64,000 bases of DNA from the NCBI GenBank assembly GCA_050953005.1, contig JBMNLV010000010.1:1-64000 (forward strand), given 5' to 3'. The DNA comes from UBA6115 sp050953005. Its GTDB lineage: Bacteria; Bacillota; Clostridia; Christensenellales; Aristaeellaceae. The notes under the pieces are model-generated. The model had not been told where the DNA came from. It was given only the letters and a program-made list of their open reading frames with translations, and made no database searches. This document shows, piece by piece, positions 27,973 to 37,449 of the stretch (positions are counted from its first letter, which is position 1; each line of letters opens with the position of its first letter). The position numbers were made by a program, and so were the translations under genes.

Positions 27973-28425
27973 TCAGGAGTGGATGGCAGTTACACGAACT
28001 ACCATGCTAACCTTGATTCCGGCGTACAAGCTGATGGTAACCTCGCTGTCCCCTGCGTTTCGAATGGGTTCCGCCAGTTCAATTTTACGCTTGTCAACTT
28101 CGACCTCGTGTTGGGCTTTAAGCGCTTCGGCAACTTCCTGATTGGTGACACTGCCATACAGCCTCCCTTTTTCTCCGCCCTTGGCCTGCAGATGGATGAC
28201 CTTGTCACGCAGCTGAGAAGCCAAATCCTCCGCCTCTTTGATCCGAGCAGCCTCTTTGGCGCGCTCTAATTCGTTGCGACGCTCTACTTCCCGTACCGCA
28301 GAGGGAGTGGCTTCCATAGCCCATTTGCGAGGAAATAGAAAATTGCGCGCATAACCGTCTGAAACGTTAAGAATCTGATTTTTCTTGCCGGTACCGGGAA
28401 TGTCTTGCAGCAGGATAACTTTCAT
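27973..28425 (-). CDS. rplI: Ribosomal protein L9
   Basis: 150-residue protein with the classic N-terminal domain MKVILLQDIPGTGKKNQILNV, conserved GYARNFLFP, a long connecting helix (about 42-75), and the C-terminal domain containing LYGSVTNQEVAEAL. AGGAGG lies before ATG. It lies between yybS and dnaC. Confidence 0.97.
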   Translation of the reverse strand: MKVILLQDIPGTGKKNQILNVSDGYARNFLFPRKWAMEATPSAVREVERRNELERAKEAARIKEAEDLASQLRDKVIHLQAKGGEKGRLYGSVTNQEVAEALKAQHEVEVDKRKIELAEPIRNAGDSEVTISLYAGIKVSMVVRVTAIHS

Positions 28426-28455
28426 GGAAACCTCCTTGTTTGATAAATTGTAGTC

Positions 28456-29538
28456 TTAGCGGGATAACGTGGAAACGCGCAACTTGCGAGGATCAGAGAA
28501 CTGGTCAAAAATGCCAATGACCATTGTAGCGGGTGTGAGTAACAAATACATCAAACCTGTGGCAAGATAGCGCAAGAAACGTTTGGTACCACGCTTTTTG
28601 AGCGTGAAGTTGACAAAGGCCAGCCCTTGGATGGCATACAGTGTAGCAAAAACGTTGTACATGAGCTGACCGGTCAGCTGCACTATAGGGTTGTTGAGCA
28701 GGAAAGTTAACAGATAACCCAATGCCAAAACCAGCATGCGTTTGCCAAGGGTTCTCGGGAGGTGCCAGGTGGAAAACGGCGGCATATCCAAGGTTGGGGC
28801 AGTTTGATAACGTGCGGCTGCTTTCAGTGCCAATCCGCTGCCCAACAAACTCAATCCGATAGCATTGCTGGTGATTAAGCCCGGCAATAAGGCAGACAGC
28901 AATATGCGGATGCGAACGTCTATTTGTTTGTAAAACTGCTCCAGCACCTCAGTTCGAAAGACCCATCCGCTGCCGGGAGCGTTTCTGACAACAAGATCAC
29001 TCACGTCCTGACCATGCTGTAAAAAACCGCTGCGCCACAGCGCCATCAGAAAGGGGTCACGCAGAGGCATATCTTCAAGTCCCTTAAGGGCTGCACTGAC
29101 CGCTGCGCCATACAAATCGCCATTGGCAGCACGCTGTAGCATTAAGAATACGAACAACACACTTAGCACATAGGTTAAAATAAGAATGCCGGATGCTTTA
29201 AAGAAGGGTACCTCCTTTTCAAGGCAGATGATAAAGGCCAGTGTGAAAGGAGCTAAATAGGGCAGCAGCCATAACCCGACAATACCGTACAGTTCGTACG
29301 AAACACTGCCCAGGATTGCAAGCCCTGCCAAAGCGGGAAGAATACCGCCCAGTGCGGATGAAAAAAGCATAATGAGCGGAAAGACAAAAATTCCAATGCC
29401 TAAAAAGCTGACCTGCGGCAGAGCGGAGGTACGCAAACCAAGAGCCAGCAATGTACTGACCACCAGCCAAATCACGGCTTGGGATGGTTTACGGATCAAG
29501 CTTAAATCGCCCATCTGGCTTTTTATCCTCACCTTCAT
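28456..29538 (-). CDS. YybS/DUF2232-type membrane protein
   Basis: About 360 residues with eight or so hydrophobic helices, no signal peptide, ending in a short basic tail (DPRKLRVSTLSR). The family is conserved next to rplI in Firmicutes; its role is unknown, resembling substrate-binding membrane components. The start is uncertain: a strong promoter would place the transcript start about 5 bases before ATG 29538, so ATG 29514 with an upstream AGGA may be the real one. In many relatives a c-di-AMP phosphodiesterase (gdpP) follows; here rplI follows directly. Confidence 0.8.
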   Translation of the reverse strand: MKVRIKSQMGDLSLIRKPSQAVIWLVVSTLLALGLRTSALPQVSFLGIGIFVFPLIMLFSSALGGILPALAGLAILGSVSYELYGIVGLWLLPYLAPFTLAFIICLEKEVPFFKASGILILTYVLSVLFVFLMLQRAANGDLYGAAVSAALKGLEDMPLRDPFLMALWRSGFLQHGQDVSDLVVRNAPGSGWVFRTEVLEQFYKQIDVRIRILLSALLPGLITSNAIGLSLLGSGLALKAAARYQTAPTLDMPPFSTWHLPRTLGKRMLVLALGYLLTFLLNNPIVQLTGQLMYNVFATLYAIQGLAFVNFTLKKRGTKRFLRYLATGLMYLLLTPATMVIGIFDQFSDPRKLRVSTLSR

Positions 29539-29549
29539 GATAGACAATA

Positions 29550-29578
29550 ATTCTAACTGTGTTAAATCACGGTGTCAA
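29550..29578 (-). promoter_or_regulatory. Promoter of the yybS-rplI-dnaC-yhaM operon
   Basis: Minus strand: TTGACA (29573-29578), 17-bp spacer, TAGAAT (29550-29555), only 12 bp after the parC-like stop. The spacing puts the start point nearly at the first ATG. Confidence 0.7.
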
Positions 29579-29589
29579 GAAAACCGGGC

Positions 29590-32028
29590 TTAGAGGATAA
29601 TGCCGTTAACAATATCATCCATGACAGCCATCACATAAGGCTTGCCACGGTCTGACAGCTTTTGCAGCGTAATGTCCTCCGTGTTTAGCGGGACGGATTG
29701 TCCTTGAGTGGTTAGAACGCTGAAAGAACGTGGCAAATCGGTCACAAACGAAGCGGCAATATATGTGCCGTTGGAACCATTTTTGTTGAAGAAGAAAGAA
29801 TGAACGCCCTTGCCGGCACGGCGCTGGCTGTCAATCATGCTGCAGGGCACGCGCTTGATATAGCCGCGTTCACTGATAAGCAAAAGAGAGTCGCTGTCTT
29901 GGATGCCTCCTGCGGACATTACCTGATCCTTTGGCATGACACGCATCGCCTTGACACCGCGGGTGACACGTCCGGTGGGGGTAACCTCGTCTTCGCCAAA
30001 ACGAATGAGCATGCCTTTTCTGGTTAGACAGTAAAGGTCATCGCTGGAACGGATGGTGCAAACTATTACAACCTCATCACTTTTTGCCAAGCTGATTGCT
30101 GCTACCTTGCTGCGGCGTACTGCGTATTCACTTAACAGGGTGCGCTTTACCATGCCGGCTTTGGTAAAGAAGAACACATCCTCATGGATGTCAGCAACAT
30201 TAGCCGGCATCAACAGCACGCTGACGCAATCCTCCCCATCCTCCAAACCATTCAGAACACCGGCCAGCACCGTGCCACGATCGCGCGGGCGCAGGGATTC
30301 CTCCAACTGGGCAACCGGCACTTGATAGCAGTTGCCTATCTGGGTAAAAAACAGAAGGGTTTGATCGGTCATGGCGTTAAAGACATACTGCGGGATTTCT
30401 CCTGAGTTTGAAGGAAGTTCCATTTTTTCATATACGCGTTGGGACATGCGGCGCAACTGACCGCCACGGGTAATAACTACAACGGTTTCTTCCGGCACCG
30501 GAACTGTGCTGGCCTGAATCAAAGCCTCTTCCTGCGGATCCTGAGCGATAATTTGCGTGCGGCGTTCATCTCCATACTTGTCCGCGATTTCCTGGAGTTC
30601 TTCCCGGATCACCGCTATCAGGCGATCTTCGTGCTTCAGAATGGCTTCCAGGCGGGCAATGAGTTTGATGGTAGCTGCATGCTCTTCCCTTAGAGTGAGG
30701 ATTTCCAGCCCTGTCAAACGTTGCAGACGCAAATCCAGAATGGCCTGGGCCTGAACATCGCTGAATGAGAAACGGGCAATAAGGCGCTCCTTGGCTTCTT
30801 TGCCGTTTTTTGATGCGCGTATCAATGCAATCACCTCATCAAGGCTGTCCACCGCGGCAATCAGGCCCTCCAGGATGTGCAGACGTTGCTTTGCTTGTTC
30901 CAGGTCGTAGCGTGTGCGTCGCGTAACAATGTTCTTTTGATGGTTGATGTAATGACGAAGCGCTTCAAGAATCCCCATTTGTACGGGTTTGCCGTCTGCA
31001 ATGGCTACCAGGTTGACACCAAAAGTGATTTGCAAATCGGAGTACTTGTACAGGAAAGCAAGCACTGCTTGAGGATCAGCTTCTTTTTTAAGCTCGATGA
31101 CGGCGCGGAGGCCACTGCGGTCGGACTCATCACGGATGTCATAGATGCCGCCCAGAGCGGCTTTGCGCTCTTCGGACAGACGCAGGATTTTTTCCAGCAT
31201 CTGGGCTTTATTGATCTGATAGGGGACCTCGGTGATGCAAAGCAAGTGGCGACCGGATCTGCCTTGCTCGATATTTACCTTGGCGCGCAGAGTTAACCGG
31301 CCGCGGCCGGTAGCGTAGGCAGCTTTAATCTCCTCAGTGTCCAGCAAAATTCCCCCGGTTGGAAAATCCGGGGCGGGCAGCACAGCTATAACTTCCTCAA
31401 GTGTGGCTTGCGGATTTTCCATCAGCAATATAGCAGCGGCGATGGTTTCACGTAGATTGTGCGGGGGAATATTGGTGGCAAGGCCGACTGCGATACCCGA
31501 AGCGCCATTGACCAGCATATTGGGAAAGCGCGCGGGCAACAAATCGGGCTCTTTCAGGGTATCGTCAAAGTTGAATCGCCAGGGGACAGTGTCCTTCTGG
31601 ATATCGCGCAGCATTTCAATCGCCAGGGGTGACATGCGGGCTTCTGTATAGCGCATGGCAGCAGCGGTGTCACCGTCAATGGAACCAAAGTTACCATGGC
31701 CATCCACCAGCATGCTGCGCAGGGAGAAATCCTGCGCCATACGCACCAAGGCGTCATAGACCGAGGTTTCGCCATGGGGGTGGTACTTGCCCAGGCAGTC
31801 TCCTACGATGCGCGCGCACTTACGGTGCGGTTTGTCAGGACTAAGACCTAATTCATGCATGGTATACAGGATGCGCCGCTGTACCGGTTTTAGTCCATCC
31901 TCAACGCGTGGCAAGGCGCGCTCCAGAATGACATACTCAGCATAGGGCATCATGCTGCGGGCCAGCACTTCTTCCAGGGAGGATTGGATTACCTTGTTCA
32001 ATTGCTTTTCAAATGGTTTTTTGGCCAT
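29590..32028 (-). CDS. Type IIA DNA topoisomerase subunit A (ParC/GyrA-like)
   Basis: DNA-breaking subunit of 812 residues: winged-helix with the active tyrosine in AAMRYTEARM near residue 125, GARFPNMLVNGASGIAVG-like tower entry, coiled coil, and a C-terminal beta-pinwheel. A GyrA-box-like QRRAGKG appears near residue 735, i.e. late in the pinwheel rather than in blade 1 where gyrase has QRRGGKG. This makes gyrase versus topoisomerase IV unclear; as a non-origin-linked pair it may be ParC. It follows the subunit B gene by 8 bp. Confidence 0.88.
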   Translation of the reverse strand: MAKKPFEKQLNKVIQSSLEEVLARSMMPYAEYVILERALPRVEDGLKPVQRRILYTMHELGLSPDKPHRKCARIVGDCLGKYHPHGETSVYDALVRMAQDFSLRSMLVDGHGNFGSIDGDTAAAMRYTEARMSPLAIEMLRDIQKDTVPWRFNFDDTLKEPDLLPARFPNMLVNGASGIAVGLATNIPPHNLRETIAAAILLMENPQATLEEVIAVLPAPDFPTGGILLDTEEIKAAYATGRGRLTLRAKVNIEQGRSGRHLLCITEVPYQINKAQMLEKILRLSEERKAALGGIYDIRDESDRSGLRAVIELKKEADPQAVLAFLYKYSDLQITFGVNLVAIADGKPVQMGILEALRHYINHQKNIVTRRTRYDLEQAKQRLHILEGLIAAVDSLDEVIALIRASKNGKEAKERLIARFSFSDVQAQAILDLRLQRLTGLEILTLREEHAATIKLIARLEAILKHEDRLIAVIREELQEIADKYGDERRTQIIAQDPQEEALIQASTVPVPEETVVVITRGGQLRRMSQRVYEKMELPSNSGEIPQYVFNAMTDQTLLFFTQIGNCYQVPVAQLEESLRPRDRGTVLAGVLNGLEDGEDCVSVLLMPANVADIHEDVFFFTKAGMVKRTLLSEYAVRRSKVAAISLAKSDEVVIVCTIRSSDDLYCLTRKGMLIRFGEDEVTPTGRVTRGVKAMRVMPKDQVMSAGGIQDSDSLLLISERGYIKRVPCSMIDSQRRAGKGVHSFFFNKNGSNGTYIAASFVTDLPRSFSVLTTQGQSVPLNTEDITLQKLSDRGKPYVMAVMDDIVNGIIL

Positions 32029-32036
32029 GGCTCTCC

Positions 32037-33992
32037 TCAGTGTTGCCGGTCAAGGAAAGTATCCGGCTTGTTGAAGTTGGCGTTTTGGCTGATGTATTCG
32101 CGCCGGGGTTCCACCTTGTCACCCATAAGGATTGTAATCAGCCGTTCTGATTCCGCGCCATCCTCAATGGTCACCTGGGTAAGCTTGCGCGAGGCCGGAT
32201 CCATGGTGGTGTGCCACAGTTGATCAGGGTTCATTTCACCCAGGCCTTTATAGCGCTGCAGGGTATAATTCTTTCCCTTGGGCAGCAAGGCAGACAGTTC
32301 CTTATCGTCGTATGCATAAATCTCTTTGTTTCCGGACTTGATCAGGTATAGCGGCGGCATGCCGATATACACATGACCCTCGGTAATCAGCTCACGCATG
32401 TAGCGGTAGAAAAATGTCAGCAGGATGGCTCTGATGTGAGCGCCATCCTGGTCGGCATCCGAAAGAATGATGACTTTGTGGTATTTCAGGGAGTTGATGT
32501 TGAAATCGCGGTCGATGTTGGTACCCAGCGCTGTAATGATGGAGCGGAATTCCTCGTTGGCCAACACTTGGTCAATACGCTTTTTTTCAACATTGAGTGG
32601 TTTGCCACGAAGCGGCAAAATGGCTTGAAATCGGCGATCGCGGCCCTGCTTGGCACTGCCTCCGGCACTGTCACCCTCCACAATGAACAATTCATTTTCC
32701 TGGGGGTTGCGTCCGGTGCAGCTGGACAACTTGCCCACCAGCGGCGCGGCCTCCAGTTCGCTTTTGGTGCGTGCTACATCCCGCGCTTTGCGCGCTGCTT
32801 CACGCACCTTTGCGGATTTGATGGATTTCTCAATCACTTTTTGCGCAACAGTGGCATTGCGCAGATCTTCAAGGTATTCACTCAGTTTCTGTAGTGTCAG
32901 CGCTTCTACCAAGGGACGCACCTCGGTGTTGCCCAGGCGACCCTTGGTTTGCCCTTCAAATTGCGGGTTCACAACCTTGACTGTCAATACGGCAGTCATA
33001 CCCTCACGGTAATCTTCGCCGGATAAATTATTATCTTTTTCCTTCAGCGCGCCGATCTTGCGTGCATAATCATTAAAGGCGCGTGTCAGCGCGGCACGAA
33101 AGCCTGCTTCATGGGTACCGCCTTCACCGGTAGGGATATTATTGACATAGGAAAACAATGATTCCGTATAGGAATCTGTAAACTGAATGGCTGCCTGCAT
33201 GATTAGGTTATCACGAGTGCCCTCCAGCAGGATAATGCCTTCGTGCAAAGCTGTCTTATCAGTGTTGAGAAAGGAAATATAATCAACGATACCGCCTTCA
33301 TACTGGAAAGTTTTGGTTTGATTGTTGGGTGATGCGGCACGCTCATCTGTAAAGCGGACAGTGATGCCGCGGTTTAGGTAAGCCAATTCGCGCAAACGTC
33401 GCTGTACCTGTTCACCGTTGAAAGCGGTTTCTTCAAAGATGTCGTCATCCGGCAAAAAGCGCACCAGTGTCCCGCGTTTACGCGTGTTGCCAACGCGTTC
33501 CAATTCGCTTACAGGGTGACCGGGTTTGACTTTTTTTGTTTTGGGATCCATGGTAGTTTCAAAACGTATACGCCAGTGTGTCCAATCACGGAAGCTTTCC
33601 ACCACCATCCAGCGGCTGAGCGCATTGACTACCGAAGCGCCCACACCATGCAGTCCGCCGGAATAGCTGTAGTTATCATGGTCAAACTTACCTCCGGCGT
33701 GTAGCTTGGTGTAGATCACCTCAATACCGGAGATGTTCAGGGTAGGATGCTTGTCCACCGGGACACCCCGGCCATTATCCCAAACGCTGGCCGAACCGTC
33801 ATTGTGCAATGTGACGGCAACTTCAGTGGCGAAATTATTCGCAGCTTCGTCAACCGCATTGTCAACAATTTCCCATAGCAGATGGTGCAGCCCACGCGGA
33901 CCTGTTGAGCCGATATACATCCCGGGCCGGAGACGGACAGCATCCAACTCCTCCAGTACTTGGATATTCTGCGATGTGTAGTTTTGCGCCAT
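32037..33992 (-). CDS. Type IIA DNA topoisomerase subunit B (ParE/GyrB-like)
   Basis: ATPase subunit of 651 residues: GHKL motifs EIVDNAVDEA, VWDNGRGVPVD, GGLHGVGASVVNALS; transducer NPQFEGQTKGRLGNTEVR; TOPRIM motifs EGDSAGGSAKQGRDR, LSDADQDGAHI and LQRYKGLGEMNPDQLW. ATG 33992 has GGAG upstream and gives MAQNYTSQNIQVLEELDAVR; a longer reading has no support. The length is like ParE or short GyrB without the insert of enterobacteria. It forms an operon with subunit A. Confidence 0.92.
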   Translation of the reverse strand: MAQNYTSQNIQVLEELDAVRLRPGMYIGSTGPRGLHHLLWEIVDNAVDEAANNFATEVAVTLHNDGSASVWDNGRGVPVDKHPTLNISGIEVIYTKLHAGGKFDHDNYSYSGGLHGVGASVVNALSRWMVVESFRDWTHWRIRFETTMDPKTKKVKPGHPVSELERVGNTRKRGTLVRFLPDDDIFEETAFNGEQVQRRLRELAYLNRGITVRFTDERAASPNNQTKTFQYEGGIVDYISFLNTDKTALHEGIILLEGTRDNLIMQAAIQFTDSYTESLFSYVNNIPTGEGGTHEAGFRAALTRAFNDYARKIGALKEKDNNLSGEDYREGMTAVLTVKVVNPQFEGQTKGRLGNTEVRPLVEALTLQKLSEYLEDLRNATVAQKVIEKSIKSAKVREAARKARDVARTKSELEAAPLVGKLSSCTGRNPQENELFIVEGDSAGGSAKQGRDRRFQAILPLRGKPLNVEKKRIDQVLANEEFRSIITALGTNIDRDFNINSLKYHKVIILSDADQDGAHIRAILLTFFYRYMRELITEGHVYIGMPPLYLIKSGNKEIYAYDDKELSALLPKGKNYTLQRYKGLGEMNPDQLWHTTMDPASRKLTQVTIEDGAESERLITILMGDKVEPRREYISQNANFNKPDTFLDRQH

Positions 33993-34015
33993 TCTTGTCT
34001 CCTTGCAGATTTGCA

Positions 34016-34032
34016 GCCGGCTGTGTGCCGGC
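34016..34032 (-). promoter_or_regulatory. Small hairpin in the topoisomerase leader
   Basis: GCCGGC - five bases - GCCGGC self-complementary stem in the ~55-nt 5' untranslated region. Function unknown. Confidence 0.35.
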
Positions 34033-34049
34033 CGCTGTAAAACAATGAT

Positions 34050-34078
34050 ATCATACCATATGCCTATTGATTGGACAA
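34050..34078 (-). promoter_or_regulatory. Promoter of the topoisomerase operon
   Basis: Minus strand: TTGTCC (34073-34078), 17-bp spacer, TATGAT (34050-34055). Confidence 0.6.
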
Positions 34079-34145
34079 GAAAAATGGCAGACAAGGTGAA
34101 TAGAAAAAAAGAAAAAGAAAAAAACTCAAAATAAAAGCAAAACTC

Positions 34146-34174
34146 TTGCGCAGATGGTTATGGTGTGATAATCT
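34146..34174 (+). promoter_or_regulatory. Candidate promoter of rho
   Basis: TTGCGC (34146-34151), 17-bp spacer, TAATCT (34169-34174). The -35 is weak. If used, rho has a leader of about 220 nt. Confidence 0.45.
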
Positions 34175-34401
34175 TTGGTAAACAAGTAGCAAGAGAGGAA
34201 CTATTCATCCAATTATTCTTATGCTTTTATCGCCAAAACATTTCTGTAAAACATTGATTGAATCAAGCTAGATACAATGACCATCAACGGCACTCACATG
34301 CCAAGCATGCTTGATTTTGGATAATGACAGCAGCACCGCTGCACATATTGAGATTGTGTGCCGGTTGATGAAAAACGCTTATGCAGCAAAAGGAGGATAC
34401 C
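34175..34401 (+). other. Long untranslated leader before rho
   Basis: No convincing gene. A/T-rich with short inverted segments (for example GCCAAGCATGCTTG around 34301-34314). Long rho leaders can mediate autoregulation by premature termination, but nothing in the sequence proves it here. Confidence 0.4.
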
Positions 34402-36339
34402 TTGGCAGAATTACCTGATTTTACTTCCATGACCGTCCTGGACTTACGTAAATTTGCAAAAGAACAGGGCGTCGCTCTGACCGGATTAACAACGAAAGCA
34501 GCGATTATTGAGCGGCTGACAACAACATTTGAATCCAGGGAGCAGGCGCAGGACCGGAAACCTGTTGCGCAGCCCCGTCGTACGCAGTCCCTTGCTCCGG
34601 TACGCCGTGCTACCATCATTGCTGATGATGGTGATGAAATCACGCCGCCTAAGCCGCCTCAGCCACGGCCTGGGCAGGACAAGAACCGCACCTCTACCGG
34701 CAAGATCAAACCCGCATTTACCCTGCAGGGGTCCAGGGCTTGGCACAATCCTCAGCCCTTTACGCAAACGCAGCCACAGTCCAGGCGTTATGCGCCCCAG
34801 ATCACCCAGGGTATCAACACCTTGCCGCGGGATGCCGGAGCGCTGGATACCAGCTTGTACACACCGGTCAAACCACGCCCCGCGCCTATGCGGCCCGCCA
34901 GCCGATTCGGTCCCGATGCTGCTGTTCCGGAGCCCGGGGTGGATGCGCGTCCTGTCTATCCAGAAAGCAGACAACAAACAGCTGTGGACACCTCGCGCGA
35001 GAGCGGCGGCCAGCACCAAAGCACCGCTTTTCGTTCTTCCTTGTTACACCGCACGCAGGTGCCTTATCCGGATACTGTGCCCGCGATGGACAGTGCTATT
35101 CCAGAGCCTGGTTTTCCGGAACCTCTGCAGGCACGGGCTCCTGCTCAGGTTGCGGATTTATTGGCAGCCGGGGATCTGGGTGATGGCGCCGGTATTTTGG
35201 AAATCCAACAGGATGGCTTTGGTTTTTTGCGTGCTGGCAACCTGTTGCCCGGACGTAACGATATCTATATCTCCAGCACTCAGATTCGTCGCTTCAAGCT
35301 GCGCGACGGAGACTATGTCGTTGGAAAGACCCGCTCGCAGCGTGAGAATGACCGGTACGCAGCGATGCTCTTCATTACAGCCGTCAACGGTGAAGATATT
35401 GATACGACTGCCAAATTCGATTCATCAGCAGATGAAACGCGGCTGCGGCGGAATTTCGATGAGCTCACACCAGTGTACCCCAACCGCCGCATCCGGTTGT
35501 CATCCCGCGAGGAGAACGATCTGGTATTGCGATTGATTGACTTGTTTGTCCCGATTGGCTTTGGACAACGTGCGATGATTGTTGCAGCACCCAAGGCCGG
35601 CAAGACGACCATTCTTAAGAAGATAGCCCTTTCCTTGAAGCGTAACCATCCGGATGTGCATACTATGATGCTGCTGGTGGATGAGCGGCCTGAGGAAGTG
35701 ACGGACCTGCGCGAAACTGTAGGCGGTGATATTTTCTACTCTACTTTTGATGAACCGCCGGAGAACCATGCGCGTGTCAGCGAGCTCACCCTGGAGCGCG
35801 CCATGCGTTTGGTGGAGACAGGTCGGGATGTGGTCATTCTGTTAGACAGCCTGACACGTATGTCACGCGCCTATAATATGCTGATGCCCAGCTCTGCCCG
35901 TGTAATGACCGGCGGCCTGGCGGCGGGCGCGATGAACAAGCCCAAGCGTTTTTTCGGCGCTGCACGCAACCTCAAGGAAGGCGGCAGTCTGACCATTATC
36001 GCCACTGCACTGGTAGACACCGGTTCACGCATGGATGGCGTTATCTTTGAAGAGTTTAAAGGTACAGGCAACATGGAGCTGACACTGGATCGCACGCTGT
36101 CAGAACGCAGGCTTTTTCCGGCGGTCAGCTTGATGAAGAGCGGCACCCGGCATGATGAATTGCTTTTAAGCGAGAAGGAGCGCGAGGTGGCATCCAAGGT
36201 GCGCGACCGCTTTTCCATGTCTACTGAGCAGGAGGCGATATCCCTGGTCTTGTCAATGCTGGAAAAGTCCCGCGACAATGATGAGTTTGTTACCCGGTAC
36301 GATGACTGGATGAAACTCATGCGTGGCAGCAGCCTTTAA
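34402..36339 (+). CDS. rho: Transcription termination factor Rho with a long disordered insertion
   Basis: RNA-dependent ATPase that terminates transcription. I chose TTG 34402 because AAAGGAGG ends five bases before it; an in-frame ATG at 34381 lies upstream of that site. Of 645 residues, 9-45 form the Rho N-terminal helical domain (MTVLDLRKFAKEQG); about 50-255 are Pro/Gln/Arg-rich low complexity; the cold-shock RNA-binding fold begins near 262 (GILEIQQDGFGFLR); Walker A APKAGKTT is near 396, followed by LLVDERPEEVTDL, and the Q/R-loop region near the end. Typical Rho is about 420 residues, so the insert is large. Confidence 0.95.
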   Translation: MAELPDFTSMTVLDLRKFAKEQGVALTGLTTKAAIIERLTTTFESREQAQDRKPVAQPRRTQSLAPVRRATIIADDGDEITPPKPPQPRPGQDKNRTSTGKIKPAFTLQGSRAWHNPQPFTQTQPQSRRYAPQITQGINTLPRDAGALDTSLYTPVKPRPAPMRPASRFGPDAAVPEPGVDARPVYPESRQQTAVDTSRESGGQHQSTAFRSSLLHRTQVPYPDTVPAMDSAIPEPGFPEPLQARAPAQVADLLAAGDLGDGAGILEIQQDGFGFLRAGNLLPGRNDIYISSTQIRRFKLRDGDYVVGKTRSQRENDRYAAMLFITAVNGEDIDTTAKFDSSADETRLRRNFDELTPVYPNRRIRLSSREENDLVLRLIDLFVPIGFGQRAMIVAAPKAGKTTILKKIALSLKRNHPDVHTMMLLVDERPEEVTDLRETVGGDIFYSTFDEPPENHARVSELTLERAMRLVETGRDVVILLDSLTRMSRAYNMLMPSSARVMTGGLAAGAMNKPKRFFGAARNLKEGGSLTIIATALVDTGSRMDGVIFEEFKGTGNMELTLDRTLSERRLFPAVSLMKSGTRHDELLLSEKEREVASKVRDRFSMSTEQEAISLVLSMLEKSRDNDEFVTRYDDWMKLMRGSSL

Positions 36340-36365
36340 ATGTATTTACACAAAAGGAGTATATT

Positions 36366-37400
36366 ATGGAAAACAGCTTGTTAGGCATTGACGCTTCAGG
36401 GCGTGAAGCCCGTTTGTTAACCTTAAAAAACGCTTCCGGCATGATGGTCACTCTCACCAACTTTGGTGCGCGGCTGGTGTCCATCGTGACGCCGGATCGT
36501 GACGGCAACAAAGCTGATGTTTGCCTTGGGTTTGACACCTTGGCGGATTATGAAACTCGCTCAGGTTATCTTGGTGCCACCATTGGCCGCTGGGGTAACC
36601 GTATTGCCAACGCCTCCTTTGAACTCAATGGAAAAACATATGCCCTTTATGCCAATGACGGCAAGAATACATTGCATGGGGGTCAGCGGGGCTTTGACAA
36701 GAAGTTTTGGGATTATTCCAAGCAAGGGACGCAAAGTCTCGCGTTTCACTATACCTCACCGGATGGCGAGGAAGGTTTTCCCGGAAATCTGAATGTAAAT
36801 GTGTGCTTTACGCTTGAGGATGACGGGAGCCTGGCAATCTCATACGAAGCTACCAGCGACCGTGATACTGTGGTTAACCTAACCAATCATGCCTATTTCA
36901 ATCTGGCTGGCGAAGGCACCATTCATGATCACCTGTTGCAGGTGAACGCTGATACTCTGACAGCAGCCAATGCGGAACTTATCCCAACAGGTGAGATAAT
37001 GCCTGTTGCCGGCACCCCCTTTGATCTGCGTACGGCTAAAAGGCTGGGGGACCAGCTCGCGCGCAGGGGTGAAAACCCAATGTTTGACAGTGCCCAAGGT
37101 TATGATATCAACTATGTACTGCGTGGCGAAGGCTTTCGTGAGGCAGCGACGCTCAGCCATCCTGCTTCCGGACGTGTGATGCAGGTTTTGACTGATCAGC
37201 CGGGCATCCAGGTCTACTCGGGCCAGGGGCTTGGCGGGCCTGCTAAAGGGGGGCGGATGTATCAGCCCTATAGCGGGATCGCGCTGGAAACCCAGCACCA
37301 TCCAGACAGCGTGCACCATGCGCACTTTCCCAGCACGGTCCTCAAGAAAGGAGAGACTTTCCGCTCCAGGACAGTATACCAGTTCTCAGCAAAGCAATAA
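36366..37400 (+). CDS. galM: Aldose 1-epimerase (galactose mutarotase)
   Basis: Interconverts alpha and beta anomers of hexoses, feeding the Leloir pathway. The 344 residues show NFGARLVSIVTPD, GRWGNRIANASF, HGGQRGFDKKFW, the catalytic His motif NLTNHAYFNLAG near 177, and the catalytic Glu segment IALETQHHPDS near 303. AAAGGAG lies upstream. It follows rho by 26 bp but is functionally unrelated. Confidence 0.94.
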   Translation: MENSLLGIDASGREARLLTLKNASGMMVTLTNFGARLVSIVTPDRDGNKADVCLGFDTLADYETRSGYLGATIGRWGNRIANASFELNGKTYALYANDGKNTLHGGQRGFDKKFWDYSKQGTQSLAFHYTSPDGEEGFPGNLNVNVCFTLEDDGSLAISYEATSDRDTVVNLTNHAYFNLAGEGTIHDHLLQVNADTLTAANAELIPTGEIMPVAGTPFDLRTAKRLGDQLARRGENPMFDSAQGYDINYVLRGEGFREAATLSHPASGRVMQVLTDQPGIQVYSGQGLGGPAKGGRMYQPYSGIALETQHHPDSVHHAHFPSTVLKKGETFRSRTVYQFSAKQ

Positions 37401-37403
37401 GCC

Positions 37404-37430
37404 AAATGAAGCCGGGCCCTGGTTTCATTT
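37404..37430. terminator. Hairpin between galM and the convergent YhcH-GNAT gene
   Basis: AAATGAAGCC pairs with GGTTTCATTT (one G-U) over a seven-base loop. The A/T-rich arms suit bidirectional termination, though no long T tract follows. Confidence 0.5.
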
Positions 37431-37449
37431 GCCATGTTTCTGTGTTTGT

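Noticed and set aside
29590..33992. Naming the topoisomerase pair confidently as gyrase or topoisomerase IV
   Set aside because: A QRRAGKG-like box is present but late in the pinwheel; without the other pair of the genome the assignment cannot be settled.
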